Below the pieces are notes generated by a model. The model made no database searches. It was not told where the DNA came from and was given only the letters and a program-made list of their open reading frames with translations. Made by a program: the position numbers and the translations under genes. From PALSA-612 sp963742925 (GTDB lineage: Bacteria; Actinomycetota; Thermoleophilia; Gaiellales; Gaiellaceae), in assembly GCA_963742925.1 (NCBI GenBank), contig CAVUNV010000004.1, positions 248,001 to 312,000 on the forward strand: DNA of 64,000 nt, in the 5' to 3' direction. Below, one piece after another: positions 15,862-23,785 of this stretch (the first letter of the stretch is position 1; every line of letters begins with the position of its first letter).

Positions 15862-15888
15862 CGCCCGGAAGTCGCAGACTTCCGGGCG
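15862..15888. repeat. Perfect 12-bp inverted repeat between tRNA-Phe and the SAM hydrolase
   Basis: CGCCCGGAAGTC at 15862-15873 pairs perfectly with GACTTCCGGGCG at 15877-15888 around a 3-base loop, giving a very stable hairpin. An A-rich AGAAAAGA follows on the plus strand, so read on the minus strand the stem is preceded, not followed, by Ts. The remainder of the 264-base gap 15758-16021 holds no credible gene; the tRNA-Phe promoter must be in it. Confidence 0.6.
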
Positions 15889-15990
15889 AGAAAAGAGGAC
15901 GTCCCGGCCGGTGCGCCCGCGCCGTGAACGTCCTCGAGGCCATCGAGGTTACGACGGCACCCTGACCGGCGCAAGCGAACCGGCGGCGCC

Positions 15991-16010
15991 TGCGGCCCGA
16001 AAAGGCCGCA
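15991..16010 (-). terminator. Likely terminator hairpin after the SAM hydrolase operon
   Basis: TGCGGCC at 15991-15997 pairs with GGCCGCA at 16004-16010 around a 6-base loop, 12 bases beyond the stop of the last operon gene. No T-tract follows on the minus strand, so termination would depend on the stem alone or on Rho. An overlapping alternative stem (GCCGCA/TGCGGC) is possible. Confidence 0.4.
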
Positions 16011-16021
16011 CGTTGCGGCTT

Positions 16022-16831
16022 TCAGGTGCCCGGGCGAACGGTGATGCCGACCGCGTCTCCCGGATGGGCACCGAGCATCTCGGCGGCGTTCCCACCGTTG
16101 ATCGCCAGCGCCACGTTCTCGTAGGCGTCCTCGTAGAGCACGATGTCGCCGACCCGCACATCGGCGAACGTCCGCGCCGCAGCCGCGTAGAACCGCTGCA
16201 GGCCGAGCTCGATCTCCACCGGCGTTCCGGGCTCGATGCCGACGCGGGCCAGGTCCTGCGTGGTCAGGTTGAGCTGGACGTTCCCGAAACGATCGACGAT
16301 CAGCACGTGGGCGCGCACGGCGCCGTCGCCCGCCACGGCCAACGGCACGTCCAGACGGACGAGCGAGGACGGATCGAGCGCGGGCCCGAGCTCGGCCGGC
16401 TCGACGCCCGCCGCGAGATGCGCGGCCGCAGGGGAGAACAGATCCCGGCCGTGGAAGGTGCGGGAGACGGGCTCCAGGCGATACGCGGGGCTCTGCAGCT
16501 CCCACGCTTCCACAACGCCGCCGAGCCGGTCGGCCGCCAGTACGAGCAACCCGTTGTCGGGCCCAACGTAGAGCCGGCCGTCCGTGCCACGCAGCGCCAG
16601 CGCCTTCCGGTCGGTACCGACGCCGGGATCGACCACCGCCAGATGAACCCCTTCCGGCATGTAGGGAAGCGTCGCGGCGAGAACGAGCGCACCCTGGAGG
16701 ATCTGCTGCGGGTCGATGCCGTGCGTGATGTCGATGATGTCGGCGGTCGGGGCGATCCGCTTCATGACGCCGTGACATGTGCCCACGAAATCGTCCTGGA
16801 GCCCGAAATCGGTCAGGAACGTGATGATCAC
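16022..16831 (-). CDS. SAM hydroxide adenosyltransferase (SAM hydrolase, DUF62)
   Basis: A 269-residue member of the chlorinase/fluorinase superfamily. The DUF62 signature is complete: opening MIITFLTDFGLQDDFVG, VVDPGVGTDRKAL (catalytic Asp and Arg, about 69-76) and TFHGRDLF with the essential His (about 128). Members with this Asp-Arg-His triad hydrolyse S-adenosylmethionine to adenosine and methionine; the halogenase-specific loop is not apparent. ATG 16831 overlaps the hemD stop by four bases, so it is the last gene of the moaC-to-hemD operon. Confidence 0.9.
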   Translation of the reverse strand: MIITFLTDFGLQDDFVGTCHGVMKRIAPTADIIDITHGIDPQQILQGALVLAATLPYMPEGVHLAVVDPGVGTDRKALALRGTDGRLYVGPDNGLLVLAADRLGGVVEAWELQSPAYRLEPVSRTFHGRDLFSPAAAHLAAGVEPAELGPALDPSSLVRLDVPLAVAGDGAVRAHVLIVDRFGNVQLNLTTQDLARVGIEPGTPVEIELGLQRFYAAAARTFADVRVGDIVLYEDAYENVALAINGGNAAEMLGAHPGDAVGITVRPGT

Positions 16832-17466
16832 GGCCCGAGCCTAGCGATCGCGTCCAGCAGCCCGTCCAGGTCGTGACCGGCCGCCTCCGCGACGACCTGG
16901 ACGCCGGCCGACCGCGCGGCCTCAGTCGTCTGAGGCCCGATCGAGACCGCCGGAATGTCGAGACCGAGCGCGCCGAACGCACGTGCAGCCGAGCTGGACG
17001 CGAGCACGACCAGATCGCCGGCAGGAGGTTCCGCGGGCTCGAGCTCGACCGTTCTGTACAGGGGGACGAAGTCGGCGCCGAGCTCGTCGACGAGCAGGCG
17101 CCGCGCCCCTTCGGCGGCCGCGACGAGAACGCGCCCCGCGGGCCTCGGCAGCTCGGCGAGCAAGCCCTCCTGGGTCGAGACACGCGGGACGAGATCGGCA
17201 GTCAGCCCGTGCTCGGCGAGCGCGGCAGACGTCGCGGGCCCGATCGCCGCGAGCCGGCGCGGACGACCGCGAAGCCGGCGCGCAAGCTCTCGCGCACCGT
17301 TCGCGCTGGTGACGATCACCCAGTCGTACGGTTTCACGTCGACGGGCGCGTCGCCGAGCGGCTCGATGCGCACGAGCGGACAGAGAACGACCTCGTGCCC
17401 GAGCGCGCGGAGACGGCCGGCCAGCTCGTCGGCCTGCCTCTCCGGGCGCGTGACGATCACCCGCAT
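16828..17466 (-). CDS. hemD: Uroporphyrinogen-III synthase
   Basis: A 212-residue protein with the two-domain HemD pattern: VIVTRPERQADELAGRL at the start, VIVTSANGARELARRL (about 50-65), and the late TSxxA-like ASSSAARAFGAL (about 160) and SIGPQTTEAARSAGVQVV (about 178). The enzyme cyclises hydroxymethylbilane with ring-D inversion. HemD diverges strongly in sequence, so context matters: it directly follows hemC (7-base gap). The longer open frame upstream is a shadow of hemC. Confidence 0.88.
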   Translation of the reverse strand: MRVIVTRPERQADELAGRLRALGHEVVLCPLVRIEPLGDAPVDVKPYDWVIVTSANGARELARRLRGRPRRLAAIGPATSAALAEHGLTADLVPRVSTQEGLLAELPRPAGRVLVAAAEGARRLLVDELGADFVPLYRTVELEPAEPPAGDLVVLASSSAARAFGALGLDIPAVSIGPQTTEAARSAGVQVVAEAAGHDLDGLLDAIARLGP

Positions 17467-17473
17467 CGGCCCC

Positions 17474-18307
17474 TCACAGATGCGCGGCAGCAGCCGCGGC
17501 CAGCTCGCGGCCGAGCGCCTCCGGATCGTCGCCCCGTCGACGCTCGATCCAGCGGCCCTCCTCGTCCGCGACCAGCCCCTCCAGCGACTCGCCGTCATGG
17601 TGTGCAGCCACCGGCGCGAGGCAGCCCGCACCGACCACGGCGACACAGCTCCGCTCGGCTTCCACACGACGCCGGGTCTCCGGATCGTCCGCGGCCGAGA
17701 CCAGCGCCTCCTCGGTGGCACGCACCTGCAGCGCGAGCGCGCCCTGCCCGGCCTCCGGGAGGAGCTCACCCGGATCGAATCGGTACCCGATCTCGGCGGC
17801 CAGGCCCAGCCGGTCGAGGCCACATGCCGCGAGGACGACGGCGTCGAGCCCCCGCTCCCCGCGCTTGCGCAGGCGCGTGTCGATGTTGCCGCGCAGCGGC
17901 TCGACGGCCAGGGACGGCTCCAGCGCGAGCAGCAGTGCGCGCCGGCGGACCGACGCAGTGCCGACCCGCATCCCGGGCCTCAGCGCCTCCGCGCCGCAAA
18001 GAGCGTCGCGAGGGTCCTCGCGCACCAGGTACGCACCGACCGCCAGACCGCCCTCGCCCGTCGAAGTCATGTCCTTCGCGGAGTGGACGGCGACGTCGAT
18101 CCGGCCGGCGAGCAGCGCCTCCTCGAGCTCCTTGACGAACACGCCGCGCGTGCCGATCTCGCCGAACGGTCGCGTCCGGTCGCGGTCGCCCGCGGTCGTG
18201 ATCGGGACGAGCGCGATCTCGATTCCCGGGCGCCTGATCCGCTCCGCCGCCTGCTCGGCCTGCGTGAGCGCGAGCCTACTGCCGCGGGTGCCGACCCGGA
18301 CCAGCAT
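17474..18307 (-). CDS. hemC: Porphobilinogen deaminase
   Basis: A 277-residue hydroxymethylbilane synthase that joins four porphobilinogens on a dipyrromethane cofactor. Visible motifs are VGTRGSRLAL at the start, VHSAKDMTS (catalytic Asp, about 77), GTASVRRRALL (about 125), GNIDTRLRKR (about 143) and VGAGCLAPVA with the cofactor-binding Cys (about 231). Slightly shorter than the ~310 norm. Its start lies inside the hemA 3' end (32-base overlap). Confidence 0.95.
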   Translation of the reverse strand: MLVRVGTRGSRLALTQAEQAAERIRRPGIEIALVPITTAGDRDRTRPFGEIGTRGVFVKELEEALLAGRIDVAVHSAKDMTSTGEGGLAVGAYLVREDPRDALCGAEALRPGMRVGTASVRRRALLLALEPSLAVEPLRGNIDTRLRKRGERGLDAVVLAACGLDRLGLAAEIGYRFDPGELLPEAGQGALALQVRATEEALVSAADDPETRRRVEAERSCVAVVGAGCLAPVAAHHDGESLEGLVADEEGRWIERRRGDDPEALGRELAAAAAAHL

Positions 18308-19553
18308 CGTCGCCGAGGCCGAACAGGTGGCGGAGCGCGTCCGCGTAAACGGCGCCGTCCGCCCCGGCCGCAGCCTCCTTCATCTTGACGGTCGGCACGT
18401 GCAGCAGCTTGTCCACGATGCGTGCCGTCACGCCCTCGACCGCACGCCTCTCCGCCTCGGTCAGCCGCTCGAGCCTCGCCCGCGCGCGCTCGAGCTCGCT
18501 CTCTCTGATCTCCTCGGCCAGCGCGCGCAGGGACGCAATCGCCGGCACGACGTCCCGGGAGGCCTGCCAGGCGCGGAACCGCTCGGCCTCGTCGAGCACG
18601 ATCGCCTCCGCCCGTCCCGCCTCGCGCCGGCGTCCGGCCAGGCTCTCCGCCACGACGCTCTCGAGATCGTCGATGTCGTACAGGTAGCAGCCCTCGAGAT
18701 CGTGGATGGCCGGATCGAGGTCGCGCGGCACGGCGATGTCGATCAGAAACAGCGGCCGCCCCTTCCGCTCCGCGACCGTCCGGGCCACGTCGGCCCGTGT
18801 CAGTACGTGGCCGGAGGCGCTCGTCGACGAGAGGACGACGTCGATTCGGGCCAGCGCGGACGGCACCTCCTCGAGCGTCATCGCCCGACCGCCGAAGCGG
18901 CCCGTGAGCTCCTTGGCCTTGTCGAGCGAGCGGTTCGCGACGACGGCGATCTCGGCGCCGCGCGAAGCGAGGTTGCGCGCCGCCAGCTCGCCGATCTTGC
19001 CCGCCCCGACGAGCAGCACGCGACAGCCGGTGAGGTCGCCGAACACCTGCTCGGCGAGCGCGGCGGCCGCGGAGGAGACGGACGCCGGGCTCTCGGCGAT
19101 CGCGGTCTCGGTCCGCACCTTCTTGCCCGCATGGATCGCCTGACTGAAGAGCCGGTCGAGGAACGGTCCCGTCTGCCCCGCCTCGAAGGCGGCCCGGACC
19201 TGGCCGAGGATCTCGCCCTCGCCCGGCACCATCGAGTCGAGGCCCGCCGCGACGCGAAACAGGTGGATGCCGGCCGCCTCGTCCTCGAGCCGGTAGAGCA
19301 CGGCCCGGAGCGTGCTCTCGTCGAGCTTCGCGCGCTCTGCCAGGGCCGCCACCGCCCGCTCGGCCACGTCCGGAACGGCCTCGCCCGCCAGGTAGAGCTC
19401 CGTGCGGTTGCAGGTCGACAGGCAGACCGCCTCGCTCCCGTCGTCCGCCAGCTCGCGGGCCAGCGCCGCAGCCTCGTCTCCGTCGAGGGCGACACGCTCG
19501 CGCAGCTCCACGGGAGCGACGCGATGCGAGATGCCGACCAGCAGCAGATTCAT
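18276..19553 (-). CDS. hemA: Glutamyl-tRNA reductase
   Basis: A 425-residue NADPH-dependent enzyme making glutamate-1-semialdehyde from Glu-tRNA, the first step of the C5 pathway. Nucleophilic Cys is in VCLSTCNRTELY (about residue 48), followed by GLDSMVPGEGEILGQV (about 104), the Rossmann motif VLLVGAGKIGELAA (about 178) and a C-terminal dimerisation helix region. The start ATG 19553 gives MNLLLVGISH and overlaps the upstream CcsA/HemX stop by four bases. Confidence 0.95.
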   Translation of the reverse strand: MNLLLVGISHRVAPVELRERVALDGDEAAALARELADDGSEAVCLSTCNRTELYLAGEAVPDVAERAVAALAERAKLDESTLRAVLYRLEDEAAGIHLFRVAAGLDSMVPGEGEILGQVRAAFEAGQTGPFLDRLFSQAIHAGKKVRTETAIAESPASVSSAAAALAEQVFGDLTGCRVLLVGAGKIGELAARNLASRGAEIAVVANRSLDKAKELTGRFGGRAMTLEEVPSALARIDVVLSSTSASGHVLTRADVARTVAERKGRPLFLIDIAVPRDLDPAIHDLEGCYLYDIDDLESVVAESLAGRRREAGRAEAIVLDEAERFRAWQASRDVVPAIASLRALAEEIRESELERARARLERLTEAERRAVEGVTARIVDKLLHVPTVKMKEAAAGADGAVYADALRHLFGLGDDAGPGRHPRQ

Positions 19554-20338
19554 GCGAAGTGAGTGAGCGGAAGGCCGAGCCGCGCGATGGCGACGAGCGC
19601 GAACCCGGCGAGGACGAGGTAGGCGGCGCGGCGTCCGCGCCAACCCACGCCGTGACGGAGCACGAGATATGCGGCGAACACCGTCCAGGTGACAAGTGTC
19701 ACGATCATCAGCGCGTCCACGGAGCCGCCGTGCGAGCGCAGCCGGACGAAGCCGGCGACGATGCCTATGGTCAGCGCAGGCACCGCGAAGGCGACCACGC
19801 GACCCTCGAGGGTGTCGAGCGTGACGAGGGACGGCGCGCGGCCGAGCAGCCCGCCCGCGCGCCGGTGCTTCAGCCGTCGCTCCTGCCACAGGTAGAGCGC
19901 CGCGAGCCCGGCCGAGAGCGTGAAGCCCGCGAACGCTGCCAGGACGAGCCCGACGTGCAGCACCAGGAAGGCGGACGAGTAGGCGCCGTTCAGGTGCGTC
20001 GTCGTCGCGCCGCCGAGCCACGCTACGAGCAGCAGGCAGACCGCCGGCGGCATGACGGCGAGCCCGAGCAGCCGGTAGCGGCTGTGGCAGCCCCAGAACA
20101 GGTAGGCGGTGACGACGAGCCAGACGAACAGATCGAGCGAGCCGGCCCACGTGTCCCAGGGGAAGCCGTCGCTTCGCTCGGCCTGCACCGCGAGGAGCGC
20201 CGTCTGCGCGAGCCAGCCGAGCCTGACACCCCAGGTCGCGAACCGCCCGGCCTGCCCCGGCCGGCGCGCATTGACCGCGTAGGCGACGGCCGCCTCGCCG
20301 TAGGCGACCAGTGCCAGCCAGAAGAGGAGCTCAGCCAA
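19550..20338 (-). CDS. CcsA/HemX-type cytochrome c assembly membrane protein
   Basis: A 262-residue integral membrane protein with about eight hydrophobic helices. It has the CcsA/HemX pattern: RFATWGVRLGWLAQTALL (about 33), GFPWDTWAGSLDLFVWLVV (about 58), and HVGLVLAAFAGFTLSAGLAALYL (about 126). In Firmicutes a HemX of this type precedes hemA and affects GluTR levels; CcsA proper handles haem in system II. Here it is directly upstream of hemA and downstream of system-I-type ccmABCD, so either role fits. It is coupled on both sides by short overlaps. Confidence 0.8.
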   Translation of the reverse strand: MAELLFWLALVAYGEAAVAYAVNARRPGQAGRFATWGVRLGWLAQTALLAVQAERSDGFPWDTWAGSLDLFVWLVVTAYLFWGCHSRYRLLGLAVMPPAVCLLLVAWLGGATTTHLNGAYSSAFLVLHVGLVLAAFAGFTLSAGLAALYLWQERRLKHRRAGGLLGRAPSLVTLDTLEGRVVAFAVPALTIGIVAGFVRLRSHGGSVDALMIVTLVTWTVFAAYLVLRHGVGWRGRRAAYLVLAGFALVAIARLGLPLTHFA

Positions 20339-20531
20339 CCTTCACCTGCTTCGGCGACTGCTCCGCCGGGCGATCGGGCCCGCTCGCCTTGCGCTCCCGG
20401 GCGAGCGCCGTCAGCTCGGCGACGTCGCGACCGAGCCGGGACAGCTTCGCGGCCATGATCAGCACGTAGACGAGCACGAACAGGAAGACGACGAGGTACG
20501 CCGCCGCGACGTATTTCTCCTCGGTGGTCAT
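20331..20531 (-). CDS. ccmD: CcmD-like small membrane protein
   Basis: A 66-residue protein with one N-terminal membrane helix (AAAYLVVFLFVLVYVLIMAA) and a charged cytoplasmic tail, the build of CcmD, which releases holo-CcmE from CcmABC in system I. Sequence alone cannot prove it, but size, topology and position right after ccmC support the call. Starts ATG 20531, overlapping the ccmC stop by four bases, and overlaps the next gene by eight. Confidence 0.72.
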   Translation of the reverse strand: MTTEEKYVAAAYLVVFLFVLVYVLIMAAKLSRLGRDVAELTALARERKASGPDRPAEQSPKQVKVG

Positions 20532-21215
20532 GTCAGGAGCTCTCGGAGCTCTTTGAGGTCGGCGTCGAGCCGCTTGCCCGCCAGCTCGAACCGGTAGAGG
20601 AAGTAGGCCAGCGAGAGCAGCGCCGCCCACGCCACGCAGAACGTCGCCAGCTGCGAGGTGGCCATCTGCGGCCCGCTGCTCGTGAACACCGTCGGGTGGA
20701 TGTAGCTGTTCGCGAGCCGGATCGCCATGAAGCTGATCGGGATCAGGACGACGCCGAAGAGAGAGTAGACGGCACACAGGTTCGCCCGCTGCGGCCCCGG
20801 GTCGACCGAGAACCGGAGCATGAAGTAGGCGCAGTAGAAGAGGAACAGGACGAGGAAGAGGACGAGCTGCTCGTCACCCCAGACCCACCAGCTCCCCCAG
20901 CGCACCTTCGCCCAGATCGACCCCGTCACCAGCGTCATGGCGCCGAAGATGACGCCCTGGTGGATGGCGACATAGCTCTCCAGATCCGCGCCGGGCGTGC
21001 GCTTCCAGAGGTGCTGGAACGCCTTCACCGCGCCCCAGCCGAAGCACGCGTACGACGTCAGCGCGATCGGCACGTGGAAGTAGAAGATCTTCTGGTTCAG
21101 GCCGTCGGCGTCCACGGGCGCGTAGAAGAAGATGAGCGCAACCGCAGCGCCGCAGCAGCGCCGTCGTCACGACGGCGAGCGCCGTGACGGGGTTATTCCG
21201 TGACCACGTACTCAA
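20528..21215 (-). CDS. ccmC: Haem exporter CcmC (frameshifted near the start)
   Basis: A six-helix membrane protein; the conserved tryptophan-rich loop is WGSWWVWGDEQL (about residue 105), and haem-ligating His lie in FYFHVPIALTSY and AIHQGVIFG. From 21115 the frame is intact, but it starts too late: the first helix (TALAVVTTALL...AVALIFFYAPVDADG) is split between two frames, restored by removing one base near 21149-21152. The start is then probably the TTG at 21215, overlapping ccmB by 23 bases; the whole span is one base over a multiple of three, as expected. CcmC loads haem onto CcmE; no ccmE is in the window. Confidence 0.85.
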
Positions 21216-21834
21216 AGGAGGCCCAGGAAATGATCGCAAACACGGCGTCGTAGAGGCACAGGAAGCCAAGGTAGCGGCCCGGGCTGCCGGCGACGCTCGC
21301 ACCGACACCCCCGATCACGACCGGGATCGCGAGCGGCAGGAAGAGCAGGGGGAGGATCAGCTCGCGCGTCCGGCTGACGGCGGCGACCGCGGCGAGGAGC
21401 GTCCCGACGGCCACGATCCCGACATCGGCGAGGGCGACGGCGGCGACGGTGCTCCAGCCGATCCCGGAGAAGAAGACGGCGTAGGCCGGCAGCGCCACGA
21501 GCTCGGCCGCGACGAGGAAGGCCAGGACGGAGATCGCCTTGGCGAGCCAGATCGCGCTCCGGTCGCACGGCGCGAGCAGGAGCCCGTCGATCAGGCGCTG
21601 CTCCCGCTCGGCCACGAAGGCCCGCGTCAGCCCGACGAGCGCCGTGAAGACGATCGCCACCCAGAGCAGGCCTTTTGCGGCCAGCTCGGAGCTGTGGGCG
21701 GGCAGCGCGAAGTGGAAGACGACGAGCGCCGAGATGACGAACAGGAGCATCGCCGGCAGCGTGTCGCGCGCCCGCAGCTCGAGCATCAGGTCCTTGCGGG
21801 CGAGCACCGCCACGTCGGCCGCGTACCGCCTCAT
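21193..21834 (-). CDS. ccmB: Haem exporter permease CcmB
   Basis: A 213-residue protein with six hydrophobic helices, opening with VAVLARKDLMLELRARDTL, the N-terminal amphipathic pattern of CcmB, and AEREQRLIDGLLLAPCDRSA in the first cytoplasmic loop, which is the coupling segment toward CcmA. It forms the CcmAB(C)D ABC complex that releases haem-CcmE. Overlaps ccmA by four bases. Confidence 0.9.
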   Translation of the reverse strand: MRRYAADVAVLARKDLMLELRARDTLPAMLLFVISALVVFHFALPAHSSELAAKGLLWVAIVFTALVGLTRAFVAEREQRLIDGLLLAPCDRSAIWLAKAISVLAFLVAAELVALPAYAVFFSGIGWSTVAAVALADVGIVAVGTLLAAVAAVSRTRELILPLLFLPLAIPVVIGGVGASVAGSPGRYLGFLCLYDAVFAIISWASFEYVVTE

Positions 21835-22442
21835 GCGAAGGCGAGCCGCGTGCTCGCGAGCGGCAGGACCCGCTCCGGATCGTGGGTCGAGACGAGGAAG
21901 GTCGCGGCGGGGCGCAGCTCGGCCAGCTCACGGTCGAGCAGCTCTGCCCCGGCGTCGTCGAGCCCGCTGTAGGGCTCGTCCAGCACGAGCAGCGCGGGCT
22001 CGTGCAGCAGCGCGCGGCAGAGTGAGAGCCGCTGCTGCATACCGCGCGAGAAGGAGCCCGCCCGCTGGTTCCGAGCCTGCCAGAGCCCGAAACGCTCGAG
22101 CAGCATGCCGATCCGCTCCCGGCGCTCCGGCACCCGGTACAGCCGCCCGTACAGGTCGAGGTTCTCGATCGCCGTGAGCTCGCGGTAGACGAGCGGCTCG
22201 TGGCCGGCGAATCCGATCGTCTCGCGCGGAGCCCTCACCTCGAGCTCTCCGGCGGTGGGAACTGCGAGGCCCGCGCAGAGGCGGAGCAGCGTGGTCTTGC
22301 CGCAGCCGTTCGGCCCGGTGACGAGCAGAAAGCCTCTGTGCTCGATCTCGAAATCGAGGCCGTCGAGCACCCGCTTGTCGCCGTAGCGCTTCCCGAGCCC
22401 GCGGGCCCGGATCAACGGCTGGGTGGACGTGTCCTGCGTCAC
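21831..22442 (-). CDS. ccmA: Haem exporter ATP-binding protein CcmA
   Basis: A 203-residue ABC ATPase. Walker A is GPNGCGKTT (about 39-47), Q-loop GFAGHEPLVYREL (about 75), signature FSRGMQQRLSLCRAL (about 129), Walker B LLVLDEPYSGLDD (about 150) and H-loop STHDPER (about 183). The short length and adjacency to ccmB/ccmC identify CcmA. Four-base overlaps on both sides. Confidence 0.9.
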   Translation of the reverse strand: MTQDTSTQPLIRARGLGKRYGDKRVLDGLDFEIEHRGFLLVTGPNGCGKTTLLRLCAGLAVPTAGELEVRAPRETIGFAGHEPLVYRELTAIENLDLYGRLYRVPERRERIGMLLERFGLWQARNQRAGSFSRGMQQRLSLCRALLHEPALLVLDEPYSGLDDAGAELLDRELAELRPAATFLVSTHDPERVLPLASTRLAFA

Positions 22443-23305
22443 GACGTGACCGCGTCCACGAGCACGAAGCCGAAGAACGCGACGCTGATCACCCCGTTCA
22501 TCGTGAAGAAGGCCATGTCCAGCCGGCGGAGGTCGCCCGGTCGCACGAGCGAGTGCTCATACGCCAGCAGGGCGGCGACCGTGCCCACCCCGAGCCAGTA
22601 GAAGACGTCGACGGAGAGGCCCGTACCCACGGCACAGAGACAAGCAACAGTTGCCACATGTAGCAGGCGGGCGCCGAGGAACGCGCCGCGGACGTCGAAG
22701 CGCGTCGTGATGGAGTGCAGCCCCTGCGCGCGGTCGATCTCGGCGTCGAAGAGCGAGTAGAAGACGTCGAAGCCGGCCACCCAGGTCGCGACCGCTGCGC
22801 CCAGGACCCATGACTGCCACGGGAGCTTGCCCGTGATCGCCACCCAGGCCCCCATCGGCGCCAGGCCGTCGACGGCGCCGAGCCAGAGATGGCAGAGCCA
22901 CGTGGCCCGCTTCAGGTACGGGTAGACGACGAAGCCCACGACCGGGATCGGCCAGAGCCAGCGCACGATCGGGTCGAGCTGCCAGACGGCGACGAGGAAG
23001 ACGGCGAGCGACGCGAGGCAGAGGCCGGCGACGTGCCACGGCCGGAGCAGCCCTTGCGGTAGCTCGCGACCGGCCGTGCGCGGATTGCGCGCGTCGATGC
23101 CGGCGTCGATCAGCCGGTTGAGCCCCATGGCCAGGGTCCGCGCGCCGACCATCGCCACCGTGATCCAGAGGAGGTCGTGCGCGCTCGGCACGCCGTCGAC
23201 CGCCAGGAAGGCGCCGACATAGGCGAACGGGAGCGCGAACAGCGTGTGCTCGATCTTGACGAGCGAGGCGAAGCGGCGCGGGTAGACGAGAACGCCGGAC
23301 GTCAT
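22439..23305 (-). CDS. UbiA-family polyprenyltransferase, likely MqnP-type
   Basis: A 288-residue integral membrane prenyltransferase with about eight helices. The first Asp-rich motif is NRLIDAGIDARNPRTAGREL (about residues 66-85) and the second is DVFYSLFDAEIDRAQGLHS (about 184). The start MTSGVLVYPRRFASLVKIEHTLFALPFAY matches the UbiA-like subgroup proposed to prenylate in the futalosine menaquinone route (MqnP) rather than MenA. That assignment rests on memory of the subgroup pattern; a 4-hydroxybenzoate-type enzyme is possible. Coupled to ccmA and mog by four-base overlaps. Confidence 0.8.
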   Translation of the reverse strand: MTSGVLVYPRRFASLVKIEHTLFALPFAYVGAFLAVDGVPSAHDLLWITVAMVGARTLAMGLNRLIDAGIDARNPRTAGRELPQGLLRPWHVAGLCLASLAVFLVAVWQLDPIVRWLWPIPVVGFVVYPYLKRATWLCHLWLGAVDGLAPMGAWVAITGKLPWQSWVLGAAVATWVAGFDVFYSLFDAEIDRAQGLHSITTRFDVRGAFLGARLLHVATVACLCAVGTGLSVDVFYWLGVGTVAALLAYEHSLVRPGDLRRLDMAFFTMNGVISVAFFGFVLVDAVTS

Positions 23306-23785
23306 GTCTGCCTGTGCCCGACGTCCCGCTCGTCCGCCAGCAGCTCGAGCGCGTGCGCGAGCGCCGGCCTGAGCACGGCGAAGCCGTCGCGGCAGCCACC
23401 CGGCGAGCCGGGCAGGTTGACGATCAGACGTCCGGCCCCGGACGCCCGACACGCCGCGCGACAGCAGCGCATGCGGTGTCCTGGCGATCGAGTCGGCGCG
23501 GATCGCCTCGGCGATGCCCGGCGCAGGCCGGTCGAGAACGCTGGCCGTCGCCTCCGGCGTCACATCTCGTGGCGTGAGGCCCGTTCCCCCTGTCGTCAGC
23601 ACGACGGCCGCCTCGCCGGCGAGCTCCTCGATCGCCCGTGCGATCTCGTCGCGGTCATCGGGAACGACCCGCCGAACGACCTCCAGGCCTTCGGCCTCGA
23701 GCAGCTCCTGGAGCAGATCGCCGCTCCGGTCCTCGCGGGTTCCGCCGGAGACTCCGTCCGAGACGGTCAGGACCGCGGCGGTCAC
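23302..23785 (-). CDS. mog: MogA/MoaB molybdopterin adenylyltransferase (frameshifted)
   Basis: About 160 residues of the MoCF-binding fold: TAAVLTVSDGVSGGTREDRSG at the start, TTGGTGLTPRDVTPEAT (about 67-83) and ISRG-like LLSRGVSGVRG (about 112). After GVRGRT the frame breaks; removing one base at about 23428 restores the expected LIVNLPGSPGGC and a C-terminus that ends in TGA at 23302. Adenylylates molybdopterin before metal insertion by MoeA, whose gene is at 32995-34176. GTG start overlaps the moaC stop by four bases. Confidence 0.85.

Noticed and set aside
15647..15943. A 98-codon minus-strand ORF with GEVAQSVEHTAENRGVAG
   Set aside because: It is the translated tRNA-Phe gene in sense, another recurrent false protein.
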